From Acholeplasmataceae bacterium (GTDB taxonomy: Bacteria > Bacillota_I > Bacilli_A > Acholeplasmatales > Acholeplasmataceae): a DNA stretch of 64,000 nucleotides. Location: contig JAUVXD010000001.1 of NCBI GenBank assembly GCA_030603805.1, forward strand, positions 129,518-193,517, given 5' to 3'. Shown piece after piece: positions 47,605 to 57,400 of this stretch. A program made the translations under genes and the position numbers. The notes beneath the pieces were generated by a model that did no database searches, had not been told where the DNA came from, and was given only the letters and a program-made list of their open reading frames with translations. How positions within the stretch are numbered: position 1 is the stretch's first letter; each line of letters opens with the position of its first letter.

Positions 47605-48666
47605 GTCTAGTAGGAGATACTTCTTATTTCCAAGCAAAATTCTAAGGAGTGCAATACCGATAATACCACCAATAAACCCTAAGAGGTTAAATGAAATGGT
47701 AACAACCACCATCGATAAGAGTAAGTATAAAATACGTTTATGCCCATCTGCTGTCATGATTTCTTTTTCTTCGCTATTTTCAGCTTGGATTGAAATAATC
47801 CATTGGACAACAAGTAATAAAATCAGGTTGATAAAACTCGATAAGAAGATAATTTGGATATCATTCATGACATTATCTAAGACTCGAAGCATTAATGATA
47901 GAATCATGAAATTAACAAACCAAATGACCATGGCATAAAAGGACATTAAAAGACCTGAAAATAAGACATTGAGTGATAAGGTTTTAATCTGTTTTTTGTT
48001 GATTTTTTTACGGTGAATGACAATTTTAAAAAGTGTATAGATGAGTTCTGCAAAAAAGCCCATTAAAAAACCCATCCATGCGACTGTCCAAAGCGTGGTA
48101 AAGAAGATATTCCCATTGGACTTTCTTAAGCTTGTGCGCACGATTTGATCGTAATTTTGAGTCCGATAAGTCGTCTCAGATTGCCCAGCAGCAATCAAAT
48201 CTCTTTCTGCATTCGTCACTAAAATTAAGTTATTGGGATTCGCAACTTCTGGCATCCCTTGACCTTCAATAAAATGGATGGAATATCCATTAGGATCATT
48301 TGGGTTAACCCCTGCAAGCTTCCCACCAGATTCGATATGGTTGAGTTGGGATGTTGAAAGTTGAGTCGGATTGTTAGGATTTCGATAATTGAGACCATCG
48401 CCACCCAGTTTTAAATCGGTACGAATATAAAGTTCATGTATATTACGGTAATTGGGACCCCCACCGATATCATTTGACCATAGTGGTTTTCTCGCATAAA
48501 CTGCTTTCGCATCTTGAAGCGCATTAAAAAGATTCCAGTTCGTATTTAAACCAGAAACACTGTGATTATACAGTCTTGGGGTGATGGCGAGCGTTTGAAC
48601 TGGTGTCTTTGCCGGATACTTGGCAGCCACCAGAATGTTTTGTACTTTATCTTTGACTTCTGTCAT
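47602..48666 (-). CDS. Orphan protein with soluble N-terminus and four to six C-terminal membrane helices
   Basis: A 354-residue protein with no recognised family. Residues 1 to about 185 are hydrophilic and rich in Asn, Gly, Pro and Tyr (SNDIGGGPNYRNIHELYIRT, GGDGLNYRNPNNP); then hydrophobic helices follow (FFTTLWTVAWMGFLMGFFAE and later ones), with a charged loop near residues 290-300. There is no signal peptide, so the N-terminal part should be cytoplasmic. Start at ATG 48666 with SD GAGGTG. It is the only minus-strand gene in this stretch. Confidence 0.75.
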   Translation of the reverse strand: MTEVKDKVQNILVAAKYPAKTPVQTLAITPRLYNHSVSGLNTNWNLFNALQDAKAVYARKPLWSNDIGGGPNYRNIHELYIRTDLKLGGDGLNYRNPNNPTQLSTSQLNHIESGGKLAGVNPNDPNGYSIHFIEGQGMPEVANPNNLILVTNAERDLIAAGQSETTYRTQNYDQIVRTSLRKSNGNIFFTTLWTVAWMGFLMGFFAELIYTLFKIVIHRKKINKKQIKTLSLNVLFSGLLMSFYAMVIWFVNFMILSLMLRVLDNVMNDIQIIFLSSFINLILLLVVQWIISIQAENSEEKEIMTADGHKRILYLLLSMVVVTISFNLLGFIGGIIGIALLRILLGNKKYLLLD

Positions 48667-48873
48667 GATGAACACCTCGTTTTGTGATACTTCTATTGTA
48701 CTATATTCTCTTCAACTTTTATCGATAAATAATACTTAAAATCATTCTGTAAGAGAATGTAAAATTTTCAGAAAACGGTATGATGTGGTAAAATAAGTTA
48801 ACTATGATTATAAATCATAAGAAATAACCAAGAAAATATCATTTTGAGTACTTGGTTAAGAAATGAGGTCATG

Positions 48874-50577
48874 ATGAAAAAATTCCATTTAACAGAGAAC
48901 TACGCACTCATTAATTTTGAAGCATCGATTTGTGATTCTGAACTATCTATTATCCAATCAAAGAGCTTTGAGGCTGTCTTTATTCAGTTTATAAGAAAAA
49001 TGAGACAAGATAAACATATTCTTGTCGATGATCTTAAAGGGATTAGAACATCTCAAATGATTGATTTTTATCGATTGCTGATGATTTATGATTTTCAAAC
49101 GCTCATTAAAAAACAACCCCAGTTGTCTTTTTTTGCGAAAAAGAGAGAATCTTTTTATTTACTCACCGAAACATTTTATGATTATTGGAGAAAGATTGAA
49201 CGCTTTGGTTTGATGAGTTCAAATAAACTCTATCACTCTTCTTCTAAAACACCAGAGCTCATTCAAGCCTCTGACTTGTTTAATCAACGTGTACTCTATC
49301 TTTACCGGACGATTGCACAAAACCTTTTAGGACACGAATTTCATGTCCTAAGACAACTTCCAGCAGGTGTTAATGCCAATCTTTTACTCATTAATCACAG
49401 GTTTACCTATAAGGAAGCGTATGCCAGTCTTCAAAATGTTGGATTCGTCTCGACACTACTTACACGTCCTCCTTTTATGATTTATTCAAAAAGTAATACA
49501 AGAACAGGACTTTTCCAAGAGATTTTTGAAAATCCTCTTTCAAAACTCTCACTCAATAAACTCCATTACATAGCTTTTCCGATTTGGATAGGAAAATTGC
49601 TTGCATTTGTTTATGTTCATCGTGATTTTTTGCATCATGGCGTTGGTTTATCCAATCTTTTTGAACCTGCTGATTTTGAATCATTTAAAGATAGAAAGCC
49701 AGATATCTTATATGTCTATGGCATAAGAGAACACGAATATGACTGTACGTATTATCATGATGTTGATGAAAAACTCTACATTGGATTTGTCAGTCGAGCA
49801 GATAAAAATGACTACTTTGGATATTTAAAAAAGATGCTTTTGACCTTGCATAACGTGCATCAAATCGATCAAAAGAAATTACCCATTCATGGGGCAATGG
49901 TCAATATTATATTAAAGAATAACCAGCAAAAAAATATTGTTGTGATAGGAGATTCAGGTGCAGGGAAATCTGAAACACTTGAAGGTTTAAGAATTATCGG
50001 AAGTGATTATATTAAATCCATGCGTGTCGTCTTTGATGATATGGGAACCTTTGAAGTTAAAGGCAACCATGTGATTGCTCAAGGCACTGAAATTGGTGCA
50101 TTTGTAAGACTTGATGATTTAGAAAGTGGCTATGCTTACCAGGAAATGGATCGTGCGATATTCTTAAATCCTGATAAAACAAATGCACGTGTGATTTTAC
50201 CGATTTCACAATATAACTTTGTGGTTAAAGATCATAAGGTCGATATGCTTTTTTACGCCAACAACTATTTAGAATCCACTGAAGGTTTAAGAAAATTCGA
50301 TAAAATGGCGGATGCTTTAGAAGTTTTTAGAAAAGGTGAAAGGTTTGCTAAAGGCACGACTTCTGAAGTGGGTTTAGTTTCTAGTTATTTTGCAAATCCA
50401 TTTGGTGCTGTTCAAAGAAAAGATGAAAATGATCAGATTTTAGTTGAAGTCTTTGAAAAACTTTATCAACAAAAGGTTTTTGTCGGAGAGTTATATACAC
50501 AGCTTGCAAGACCAGGTTTAGAAATGGTTGGTCCACAGATTGCAGCTAAAAAATTGCTTGATTATTTAACTAAATAA
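48874..50577 (+). CDS. HPr kinase/PEP carboxykinase-superfamily P-loop protein with a large N-terminal domain
   Basis: A 567-residue protein. The region 335-395 resembles the HPr kinase core: His339 in PIHGAMVNI, Walker A GDSGAGKSET (359-368) and the acidic pair Asp388-Asp389 in VFDDMGTF. True HprK is about 310 residues and has a different N-terminal domain; here about 330 residues of unknown fold precede the core, and a C-terminal region of about 130 residues follows it. I start at the second of two ATGs (48874) for SD spacing. An AACCAAG/CTTGGTT repeat lies upstream. Substrate unknown: HPr, another protein, or a small molecule. Confidence 0.82.
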   Translation: MKKFHLTENYALINFEASICDSELSIIQSKSFEAVFIQFIRKMRQDKHILVDDLKGIRTSQMIDFYRLLMIYDFQTLIKKQPQLSFFAKKRESFYLLTETFYDYWRKIERFGLMSSNKLYHSSSKTPELIQASDLFNQRVLYLYRTIAQNLLGHEFHVLRQLPAGVNANLLLINHRFTYKEAYASLQNVGFVSTLLTRPPFMIYSKSNTRTGLFQEIFENPLSKLSLNKLHYIAFPIWIGKLLAFVYVHRDFLHHGVGLSNLFEPADFESFKDRKPDILYVYGIREHEYDCTYYHDVDEKLYIGFVSRADKNDYFGYLKKMLLTLHNVHQIDQKKLPIHGAMVNIILKNNQQKNIVVIGDSGAGKSETLEGLRIIGSDYIKSMRVVFDDMGTFEVKGNHVIAQGTEIGAFVRLDDLESGYAYQEMDRAIFLNPDKTNARVILPISQYNFVVKDHKVDMLFYANNYLESTEGLRKFDKMADALEVFRKGERFAKGTTSEVGLVSSYFANPFGAVQRKDENDQILVEVFEKLYQQKVFVGELYTQLARPGLEMVGPQIAAKKLLDYLTK

Positions 50578-50640
50578 ATGATCGTCTTTAAGGTGTGCTA
50601 ATCATCAGAAAAAAAGCAAGATTAATCTTTCATTTGTCTA

Positions 50641-50649
50641 TGATATAAT
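50641..50649 (+). promoter_or_regulatory. Extended -10 promoter of the 230-residue protein gene
   Basis: TGATATAAT on the plus strand, 30 bases upstream of the start, followed by SD GGGGG. Confidence 0.55.
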
Positions 50650-50679
50650 GATTATAAATAGACACAGGGGGTCAATTGA

Positions 50680-51372
50680 ATGAATGATTTATTAGGCTTA
50701 TGGTTTGGTTTTATCGGTATTGTCGTAGGTGCAATCATCACATTTGTTACTGAAATCATCGTTAGAAAAGGTCAAATGAAATTTGATATGTCTAAAGAAG
50801 TTAGAAAAACATTGATGGAGCTCAATGATCGATTAGTTAAACTTCAAAATCAAGTATTGCATACATTTGATACTTGTGATCGAAAAGCTCATCATGAGAA
50901 TATCATCCTATTGAAGGCATATCATTGGGAAATTATGGATTGCTACAAAACCTATCGAATACATTTAGGTGACTTGAAAGCATATGAACTTAATTCAGCA
51001 ATCTTTGAGTATTATTACAAACAGGCAGTAAGTCAAGGACAACAGGTATCATTAGGATTCTCAGATTATATGCATGGGTATACTGGACTGAAAAACGCTG
51101 TGGGGTTAATGATTAATGCTGTTCGATTTGAACTTGTGAAAATCAACCAATTAAAAAAGATTAAAAAAGTTGATATATTCAAAAGAAATGAAGAGTATTT
51201 GAAATATGCCTATCATATCGATGAATGGTTAAAATTAGAAGAGGTCGTATTCATGAAAAATGAGTATGTAAAAGATGAATCAAACTTTGACCCAGTATTT
51301 AAGGCAATCGCTGTTGTCATCAATCGCATTGAACCATATCTTAAAGAAAGAATGGCCGTTAAAGTCAAATAA
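50680..51372 (+). CDS. N-terminally anchored protein of unknown function
   Basis: A 230-residue protein with one N-terminal membrane helix (about 5-27) and a helical, mixed-charge cytoplasmic or exposed body. No known motif. It has a good SD and its own promoter. It follows the HPr-kinase-like gene at 100 bases and ends in a two-way terminator. Confidence 0.78.
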   Translation: MNDLLGLWFGFIGIVVGAIITFVTEIIVRKGQMKFDMSKEVRKTLMELNDRLVKLQNQVLHTFDTCDRKAHHENIILLKAYHWEIMDCYKTYRIHLGDLKAYELNSAIFEYYYKQAVSQGQQVSLGFSDYMHGYTGLKNAVGLMINAVRFELVKINQLKKIKKVDIFKRNEEYLKYAYHIDEWLKLEEVVFMKNEYVKDESNFDPVFKAIAVVINRIEPYLKERMAVKVK

Positions 51373-51381
51373 AAAGGAAAA

Positions 51382-51413
51382 AGCATCATCTTAATCGATG
51401 GTGCTCATTTTTT
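51382..51413. terminator. Bidirectional terminator
   Basis: Stem AGCATCATC/GATGGTGCT (51382-51390 with 51397-51405, one G-T pair). T-rich runs follow on both strands (CATTTTTT on plus, TTTTTCCTTTTT on minus), serving the 230-residue protein gene and manA. Confidence 0.8.
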
Positions 51414-51421
51414 ATGATGCT

Positions 51422-52345
51422 CTATGCCCAAGAAACGATGAGTTCCAAATCACCTATAAGTTCGATCTTTGGTACATTGGCACATACAATAAAGTGATCG
51501 CCTTTTTTGATTTTTTCACCATTAATGGTACCTGATCCTTCAAGCACACTAAACAATTTATAATAATCATTATTGAGTTCGAAATGATCATGTATGACCC
51601 ATTTTTGAACGGTGAAAAATTGATTGCCGACAAAATGAGTAATATGTGAAGTCGAAAAATTCATTTCTTTGATATCAAGTACTGGATTTTGATGAGGAAT
51701 CTTGGATACTTCGATGGATTTGTCGATATGAAGTTCTCGAGGCTTGCCTTTGTCATCTAAGCGATCATAATCATATAGTCGGTAAGTGGTATCTGATGAT
51801 TGTTGAGTTTCAAGAATTAAAATGCCTTTACCAAGTGCGTGAATGGTTCCTGAAGGCACATAAATAAAGTCACCTTTTTTAACAGGTTTTTTAATGAGCA
51901 AATCATGCCACTGATTGTTTTCAATCATCATTTTGAATGCTTCTTTAGAAGTTGCATGATGGCCATAGATAATATAGGCATCATCTTCTGCATCTAAGAC
52001 ATACCAACACTCTGTTTTTCCTAAATCATTTTCAACGCTTAAAGCGTATAAATCATCTGGATGCACTTGAACTGATAAATCATCATTTGCATCTAAAATT
52101 TTTGTAAGAAGTGGAAAACGATCATAAGGAATATGATTAAAAAGTTCTTTATGAGACCCAAAGACCTGACTTAAAGGTAAGCCTTTGAACCTTCCTTCTT
52201 TAATGATGGATTCTCCATTGGGATGTGCTGAAATAGCCCAGCATTCGCCAGTTTTCAAATAGGGGAGTTGATAACCAAATTGCTTAAGTTTTTGTCCACC
52301 CCAAATACGCTCTTTAAATACTGGGGCTAAAAATAATATGTCCAT
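51422..52345 (-). CDS. manA: Mannose-6-phosphate isomerase, class I
   Basis: Converts mannose 6-phosphate to fructose 6-phosphate, feeding glycolysis. The 307-residue cupin protein has ERIWGGQKL, GECWAISAHPNG, the zinc-binding VQVHPDD and PSGTIHALG. It lies at the 3' end of the glycan locus and has its own promoter within the end of the previous gene, so it can be expressed with or apart from the locus. Confidence 0.96.
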   Translation of the reverse strand: MDILFLAPVFKERIWGGQKLKQFGYQLPYLKTGECWAISAHPNGESIIKEGRFKGLPLSQVFGSHKELFNHIPYDRFPLLTKILDANDDLSVQVHPDDLYALSVENDLGKTECWYVLDAEDDAYIIYGHHATSKEAFKMMIENNQWHDLLIKKPVKKGDFIYVPSGTIHALGKGILILETQQSSDTTYRLYDYDRLDDKGKPRELHIDKSIEVSKIPHQNPVLDIKEMNFSTSHITHFVGNQFFTVQKWVIHDHFELNNDYYKLFSVLEGSGTINGEKIKKGDHFIVCANVPKIELIGDLELIVSWA

Positions 52346-52377
52346 AAAATACGTCCTTATCTACTTATCTATAGTCT

Positions 52378-52405
52378 ATTATATGCGAAATCTATGGATT
52401 TTCAA
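52378..52405 (-). promoter_or_regulatory. Promoter of manA
   Basis: Minus strand TTGAAA, 16 bases, TATAAT; the -35 overlaps the stop codon of the Gfo/Idh gene. Confidence 0.75.
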
Positions 52406-53424
52406 AAAGATTTCAGGGCATTCTCTATTGTTTCTAATACTTTTCTAACCTCACTATTTTGGATAAACAGAGGCTCTTTACCATCTAAATAGGCGGTTAC
52501 GTGATCATAAAAAGCATATGGAATCACGTCATGAACAGGTAGATTCACCTTTGTTAATGCATCATCTCTAGGTGGCGCCATGGTCTTTGTAAAGCCATTT
52601 CCAGCTTTGACTGGTTGATGGATGGTCTCACTTAAGGGGACATTCAAAAGGTTCATGTAGCCATTCACTTGGAAATCTTCAATCAATGCTGTTCCATGTG
52701 TGCCTTTGATATACCATCTGGGTAACTTGATAAAGTTTGTGGTCTCTACTTCCACTAAAGCGGTTGATTGATCTTCAAATTTAATCCATAATTTGAATCC
52801 ATCATCGACTTCATACCCAAGAACTTTTGAGAAATGTACTTGGATATCTATGATGGGTAGTTTTTTGATGAGATAGAGTTGATCAATTAAATGTACTCCC
52901 CAATCGTAGAGCATCCCACCACCATGTTTTTTGATACATCTCCAGTCACCAGGGATGCCATTACCACCATGGACTCTAGATTCAATATGAAAAACATGAC
53001 CAATCAGTTTTTGATCAATAATTTCTTTTGCAGTGATGTAGTCATTATCCCATCGTCTACTTTGATGCACAATGAGTTCTTTTTGATATGTTTTCGCACA
53101 ATTGAGCATTTGATCAAATGTAGACAATGATAAAGTTACAGGTTTTTCGCAAATGACATGTTTCCCACGATAAAACGATTGAATCGCAATATCTGCATGG
53201 GTATCATTAGGGGTTGCAATAATCACAATATCAACTGCTTCATCTGAAAGTAAATCATCTAAAGATTGATAGGCGTGGATTTGATTTTTTTCAGCAAGCT
53301 GATTACGTTCATGTCTTAAGTCATAAACCCCTTTTAAAACCATTTGTTTTGTGTGTGGAATTTCTTTTGCATGGTAACTGCCCATACCGCCATAACCCAC
53401 AATAGCAACGCCATATATTTTCAT
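52402..53424 (-). CDS. Gfo/Idh/MocA family oxidoreductase
   Basis: A 340-residue NAD(P)-dependent enzyme with the Rossmann motif VGYGGMGSYHAKEI, then the family lysine motif VICEKPVTL and HQSRRWD in the active-site region. These enzymes oxidise or epimerise sugars and cyclitols. It overlaps the sugar isomerase/epimerase gene by one base (TGATG type), suggesting a two-step handling of a released sugar, such as conversion to a keto form and back. The exact substrate is unknown. Confidence 0.92.
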   Translation of the reverse strand: MKIYGVAIVGYGGMGSYHAKEIPHTKQMVLKGVYDLRHERNQLAEKNQIHAYQSLDDLLSDEAVDIVIIATPNDTHADIAIQSFYRGKHVICEKPVTLSLSTFDQMLNCAKTYQKELIVHQSRRWDNDYITAKEIIDQKLIGHVFHIESRVHGGNGIPGDWRCIKKHGGGMLYDWGVHLIDQLYLIKKLPIIDIQVHFSKVLGYEVDDGFKLWIKFEDQSTALVEVETTNFIKLPRWYIKGTHGTALIEDFQVNGYMNLLNVPLSETIHQPVKAGNGFTKTMAPPRDDALTKVNLPVHDVIPYAFYDHVTAYLDGKEPLFIQNSEVRKVLETIENALKSF

Positions 53425-54383
53425 CAGAGATATCCTTTCATATCATCGGTAACCATGATATCCTTTAAGTTCTTAACGGCTTTATTAAAGCCTTCTTCAA
53501 TGCTCATTAGGGCATCTTCATGTTCAATACTAATGACATGATCATAGCCATAGATAGAAAGTGTATCAAGCATTTCTTTCCAATGAGATAGATCATGCCC
53601 GTGTCCAACGGTTCGAAAATACCAAGATCTATGTTTTAGGTCACCATAAGGTTGCATATCTAATACACCATGAAGGTTTATGTTTTGTTGATCTAAGTAA
53701 GTATCTTTGGCGTGGACATGAAATATGGCATGTTCTTTCCCCAGAATCTTGATTGCTTCTACCGGATTAATACCTTGCCACCAAAGATGCGATGGATCAA
53801 AATTGACGCCAATCCAATGATTAGTATGATGTCTTAGTTTAAGTGCAGTGTAAGGTGAGTGGACTGAAAAGCCACCATGCATTTCAATGGCGATTTTTAC
53901 TTGATTCAATTCTGCAAGCTTTGCAATCTCTTTCCAATAAGGAATGATTTTTTCTTCCCACTGCCAGGTATATAAATCTTTATAATGTTCTGGCCATGCA
54001 ACAACCGGCCAAAAAGCATGCTGACTCGATCCATCTCCAGGTGTTCCTGAAAAACAGTTGACCACTTTAACCCCACATAATGCTGCCAATCGAATCGTTT
54101 TTCTAAGCAAATCATCATAAAATGCCTGTGCTTTAGGGTCTGGTGATAACGGATTACCATGACAGCTAAAACCACTGATTTCAATCCCTCTAGATTCAAA
54201 TTTATGGAGGTATTGTTCACGCAGAGTTTCACTACCTAAAAGTAGATCAAGTGGACAATGATTGTTTCCTGGATAGCCACCACTTCCAATTTCAACGGCC
54301 TTTAGCCCAGCTGCTTGGATTTTATCTAACATAACTTCAAGCTCTAAAGATGAAAAAATAGGATTAAACACACCGAGTTTCAT
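53424..54383 (-). CDS. Sugar phosphate isomerase/epimerase (xylose-isomerase-like TIM barrel)
   Basis: A 319-residue AP-endonuclease-2-type barrel. Metal ligand positions are seen in IAIEMHGGFSVH, VNFDPSHLWWQG, FHVHAKDT and VISIEHEDALM. It is close to IolE/IolI-like and hydroxypyruvate-isomerase-like proteins that work beside Gfo/Idh enzymes. It follows the GH85 gene, with a hairpin between them. Confidence 0.9.
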   Translation of the reverse strand: MKLGVFNPIFSSLELEVMLDKIQAAGLKAVEIGSGGYPGNNHCPLDLLLGSETLREQYLHKFESRGIEISGFSCHGNPLSPDPKAQAFYDDLLRKTIRLAALCGVKVVNCFSGTPGDGSSQHAFWPVVAWPEHYKDLYTWQWEEKIIPYWKEIAKLAELNQVKIAIEMHGGFSVHSPYTALKLRHHTNHWIGVNFDPSHLWWQGINPVEAIKILGKEHAIFHVHAKDTYLDQQNINLHGVLDMQPYGDLKHRSWYFRTVGHGHDLSHWKEMLDTLSIYGYDHVISIEHEDALMSIEEGFNKAVKNLKDIMVTDDMKGYL

Positions 54384-54419
54384 TTAATATCAACCTTTCA
54401 TCAGAGATTTTATAGAATG

Positions 54420-54449
54420 AAGACCAAAACCAAAGCTGGTTCTGGTCTT
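54420..54449 (-). terminator. Intercistronic hairpin after the GH85 gene
   Basis: An imperfect 13-bp stem (AAGACCA-AACCA with TGGTT-TGGTCTT) and a 4-base loop, followed on the minus strand by a poor T run. More likely an mRNA-protecting or attenuating hairpin than a full terminator. Confidence 0.5.
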
Positions 54450-54472
54450 ATTTAGTCTTCTAAAATTTAAAC

Positions 54473-57400
54473 TTACGCAATTCTACCAAAGACAACAAGT
54501 TCATAAATACGTGCGGCATTATCTGATCCACCATTGATCACGACAATTTTGACATAACGTGCTTCAACTGGTGTGACAGGATGTTCTGTACGGTCGAGTG
54601 TATTATTGGTCACATGAACAACAGTTGTCCAGTTGATGTTATCCAGTGATACTTGAATTTGGAATTCTACTGTGTTATAGCTCTTTTGTTCAACAGCACC
54701 TGCATGATAGACTCTAAAGTGGCTCATGTAGTAAACATCCGTGAAGTCAATCGTTACAAACTTATTACCTGGTGAAGATGCTGTGGTTTCACACCATTTG
54801 GTTGAGAAGAAATTACCATCAATTAAATATCTTGGATGCTCAGCAGGCACAACAAAACCTGAGAAATCAGAAACACGCGCGTTTCCTGTAATGTTGGTGA
54901 CTCTCGATGCTGCTTCTGAGACGACAATGACATGATCAAGTTCTAAAATATCACTACCAAATTGGTTGGTCGATGTGAGTTTAACTCCATAAACGCCTTG
55001 ATAAGGATAAGTTACTGTCACGGTGCCATTTTGGTTATAAACGATATGATTTTCACTCACACCTGGAAACTCCCAAGTCAGTGTTTCTGCAACCGGAGAC
55101 TTCATCGGTGTAAAGGTCACACTTTGTCCAGCACGAATCAAAGATGTTGAAACAGAGAAGCGTGCACGACCACCAACAATTGGATCTGTCCAAGTAAAGA
55201 TCATTTCAGAGACTGCGAGTGTTTGACCTAAGCCATCAACCGCACGAACAACGACTGTAGATGCATCAATATGCTGTCCATTAACAAGTCTTTCCAAATT
55301 CTTGATATAGGCGTGATGTGCATAAGTCGAGGTGAGGTATTTGAGTGTTCCCTCTTCATTTTCATAGAAAATTTCATACAAAATGAACCCAGCAACTGTT
55401 AAATCTAAAGGTGTCCATGTGATGCGAGCATCTGCATAAATACCATATTGGAATCCAGCTTCAACTAATGTTAAACCTAGAATTTCGGTTTGTTCAGTGA
55501 CAATATGAATACCGCGATAAACGCTCATTTCACCAAGTCTTAAATCATAATTGACTTCAACATCAGATTCAACTAAATAGCCAATCGAAGTCATTTTCTT
55601 ACCTGCATGTGCACCTAGTGCAAAAGTATCTCTAACCCATGTATTGGTGATCTCAGGTGTTAAGGTTAAGTAATGAACTTCATCATACCAACCGTTTTCA
55701 TTTTCAAAGGTGATTCTCACTTTATTGGTTACACCTAGATCATTTGTTTTATACGTTAAATCAAAGTGCGTATCTTCATGTATGTCTAAATAAGTCATAT
55801 AGACTTGAAATTCAGTGGCATTATCTTGGTTTAAGACACCATGAATATTAAGGTTGCTACCCTTTTGATAAGCATCTTGGTAGTTAAAGTTAATATTGAG
55901 CGGTGCACCTGAGCCATGAGAATCCCTAATCCAACGCCAAGTTGGAAGTAAATCTTGAATGGATAGATTATTCCATCCTTGCGTATAGCTTGTAACAACT
56001 TCACCATCTAAATAATATTGATGACCATTACCAGTTGAAAAATTGGTATGGAAATGATCTCCAACAATGGCTGTTTTTTCATTGACAAAGCTTGAAATAC
56101 CATACCATGCATTTGGACGATTAACTAAATCAACTTGAGATAATCTTGGATCGCCTTCAGGTCCAACCCACATGTTTTGAGCATTGATTGTAAAACGCTC
56201 ATAGGTTCTTGGGTTAGGTGGTTGATTATCTTGGAAGAATGTCCAGCTTGACATGTAAAAACCGATGGATACTAAGGGTTGATTGTTGGCATCAAAATAT
56301 CTATTCCATTGCCATGGTGTTTGTGTGCCAGAAGAGCGTGCAATACCATATTGTTGGGTATCGAAGCCAGCATAAAGGTCATAAGGACTTCTACCGACGG
56401 CTATAGCAGCTTGTGCAGCTTGACTCATTTGACGACCTGCACCATAACGGCCATCCCATCTAAAGTCTAAGAACATACTGTTATGGACAACTTGGTCTTC
56501 GTGTTGGAAAAACATCATATTATTGTTATTTAAGGTACCTTGCCATGTAATGCTTCCTGAAGTGATCATGGAGTCATACCATTGAATTTCCATATCGAGT
56601 CCACGGGTACGAATTAAGTCTTGCATATATAAGCCCATCAAGTGGAAATCGGTTGCAATTTCTGCATTACCACCTGCAGTTTCTAAATTGATGAACCATC
56701 CATCAAATCCATAGTATTCTGCAATATCAATTAAAATTTTACCGACGATATAATTGCCTTGCTCATCTTTTCTAACCAAAGCTCTTGTTTCTGCAATGTC
56801 TCCACCATAAACAACAGGCTTCATAAAGATATTGCCTAAAATCTTAACGCCATTCTTATGAAAGACATTGATGACATCTTGTGTGGGTGAGACGATATTA
56901 CCTGCACCTGACCATGTCACCGCTAAATCCATGTATTGGAAATATTCAATAGTATATTGATGAAATCCTTGGAATAGGGGAACACCACTATCAATTTCAG
57001 TTATTTGGTCTAGGATTGCAACCTTAACGTCCTTGTTCGCATTTGGATTCATCGACTGACCCATGACTCTAGGTTGTAATGGAATCACGCCTGTATTGAC
57101 ATATGGATCATTAGCATGTGGTACCCAGTTATGAACACTTACTGCATTAAAAAACATTAAAGTTGGAGTTACGTGCATCACTTCATTTAAACCTGTATCC
57201 ATCGTTGCTGAACTTGGCATAATGGTGACTTCTCTGAATTTCGTAATGAAATTGCCATCCACATCCGTTACTTCAAAGACAATTTTATAATAACCAGGTA
57301 ACCCAAGGTATTCGACTTCAACATCTTGACCATTGAGTACTGTTATTTCAACACGACTTGAAATATCCCAACCTAAAACATCAGTAACATTGACGCCATC

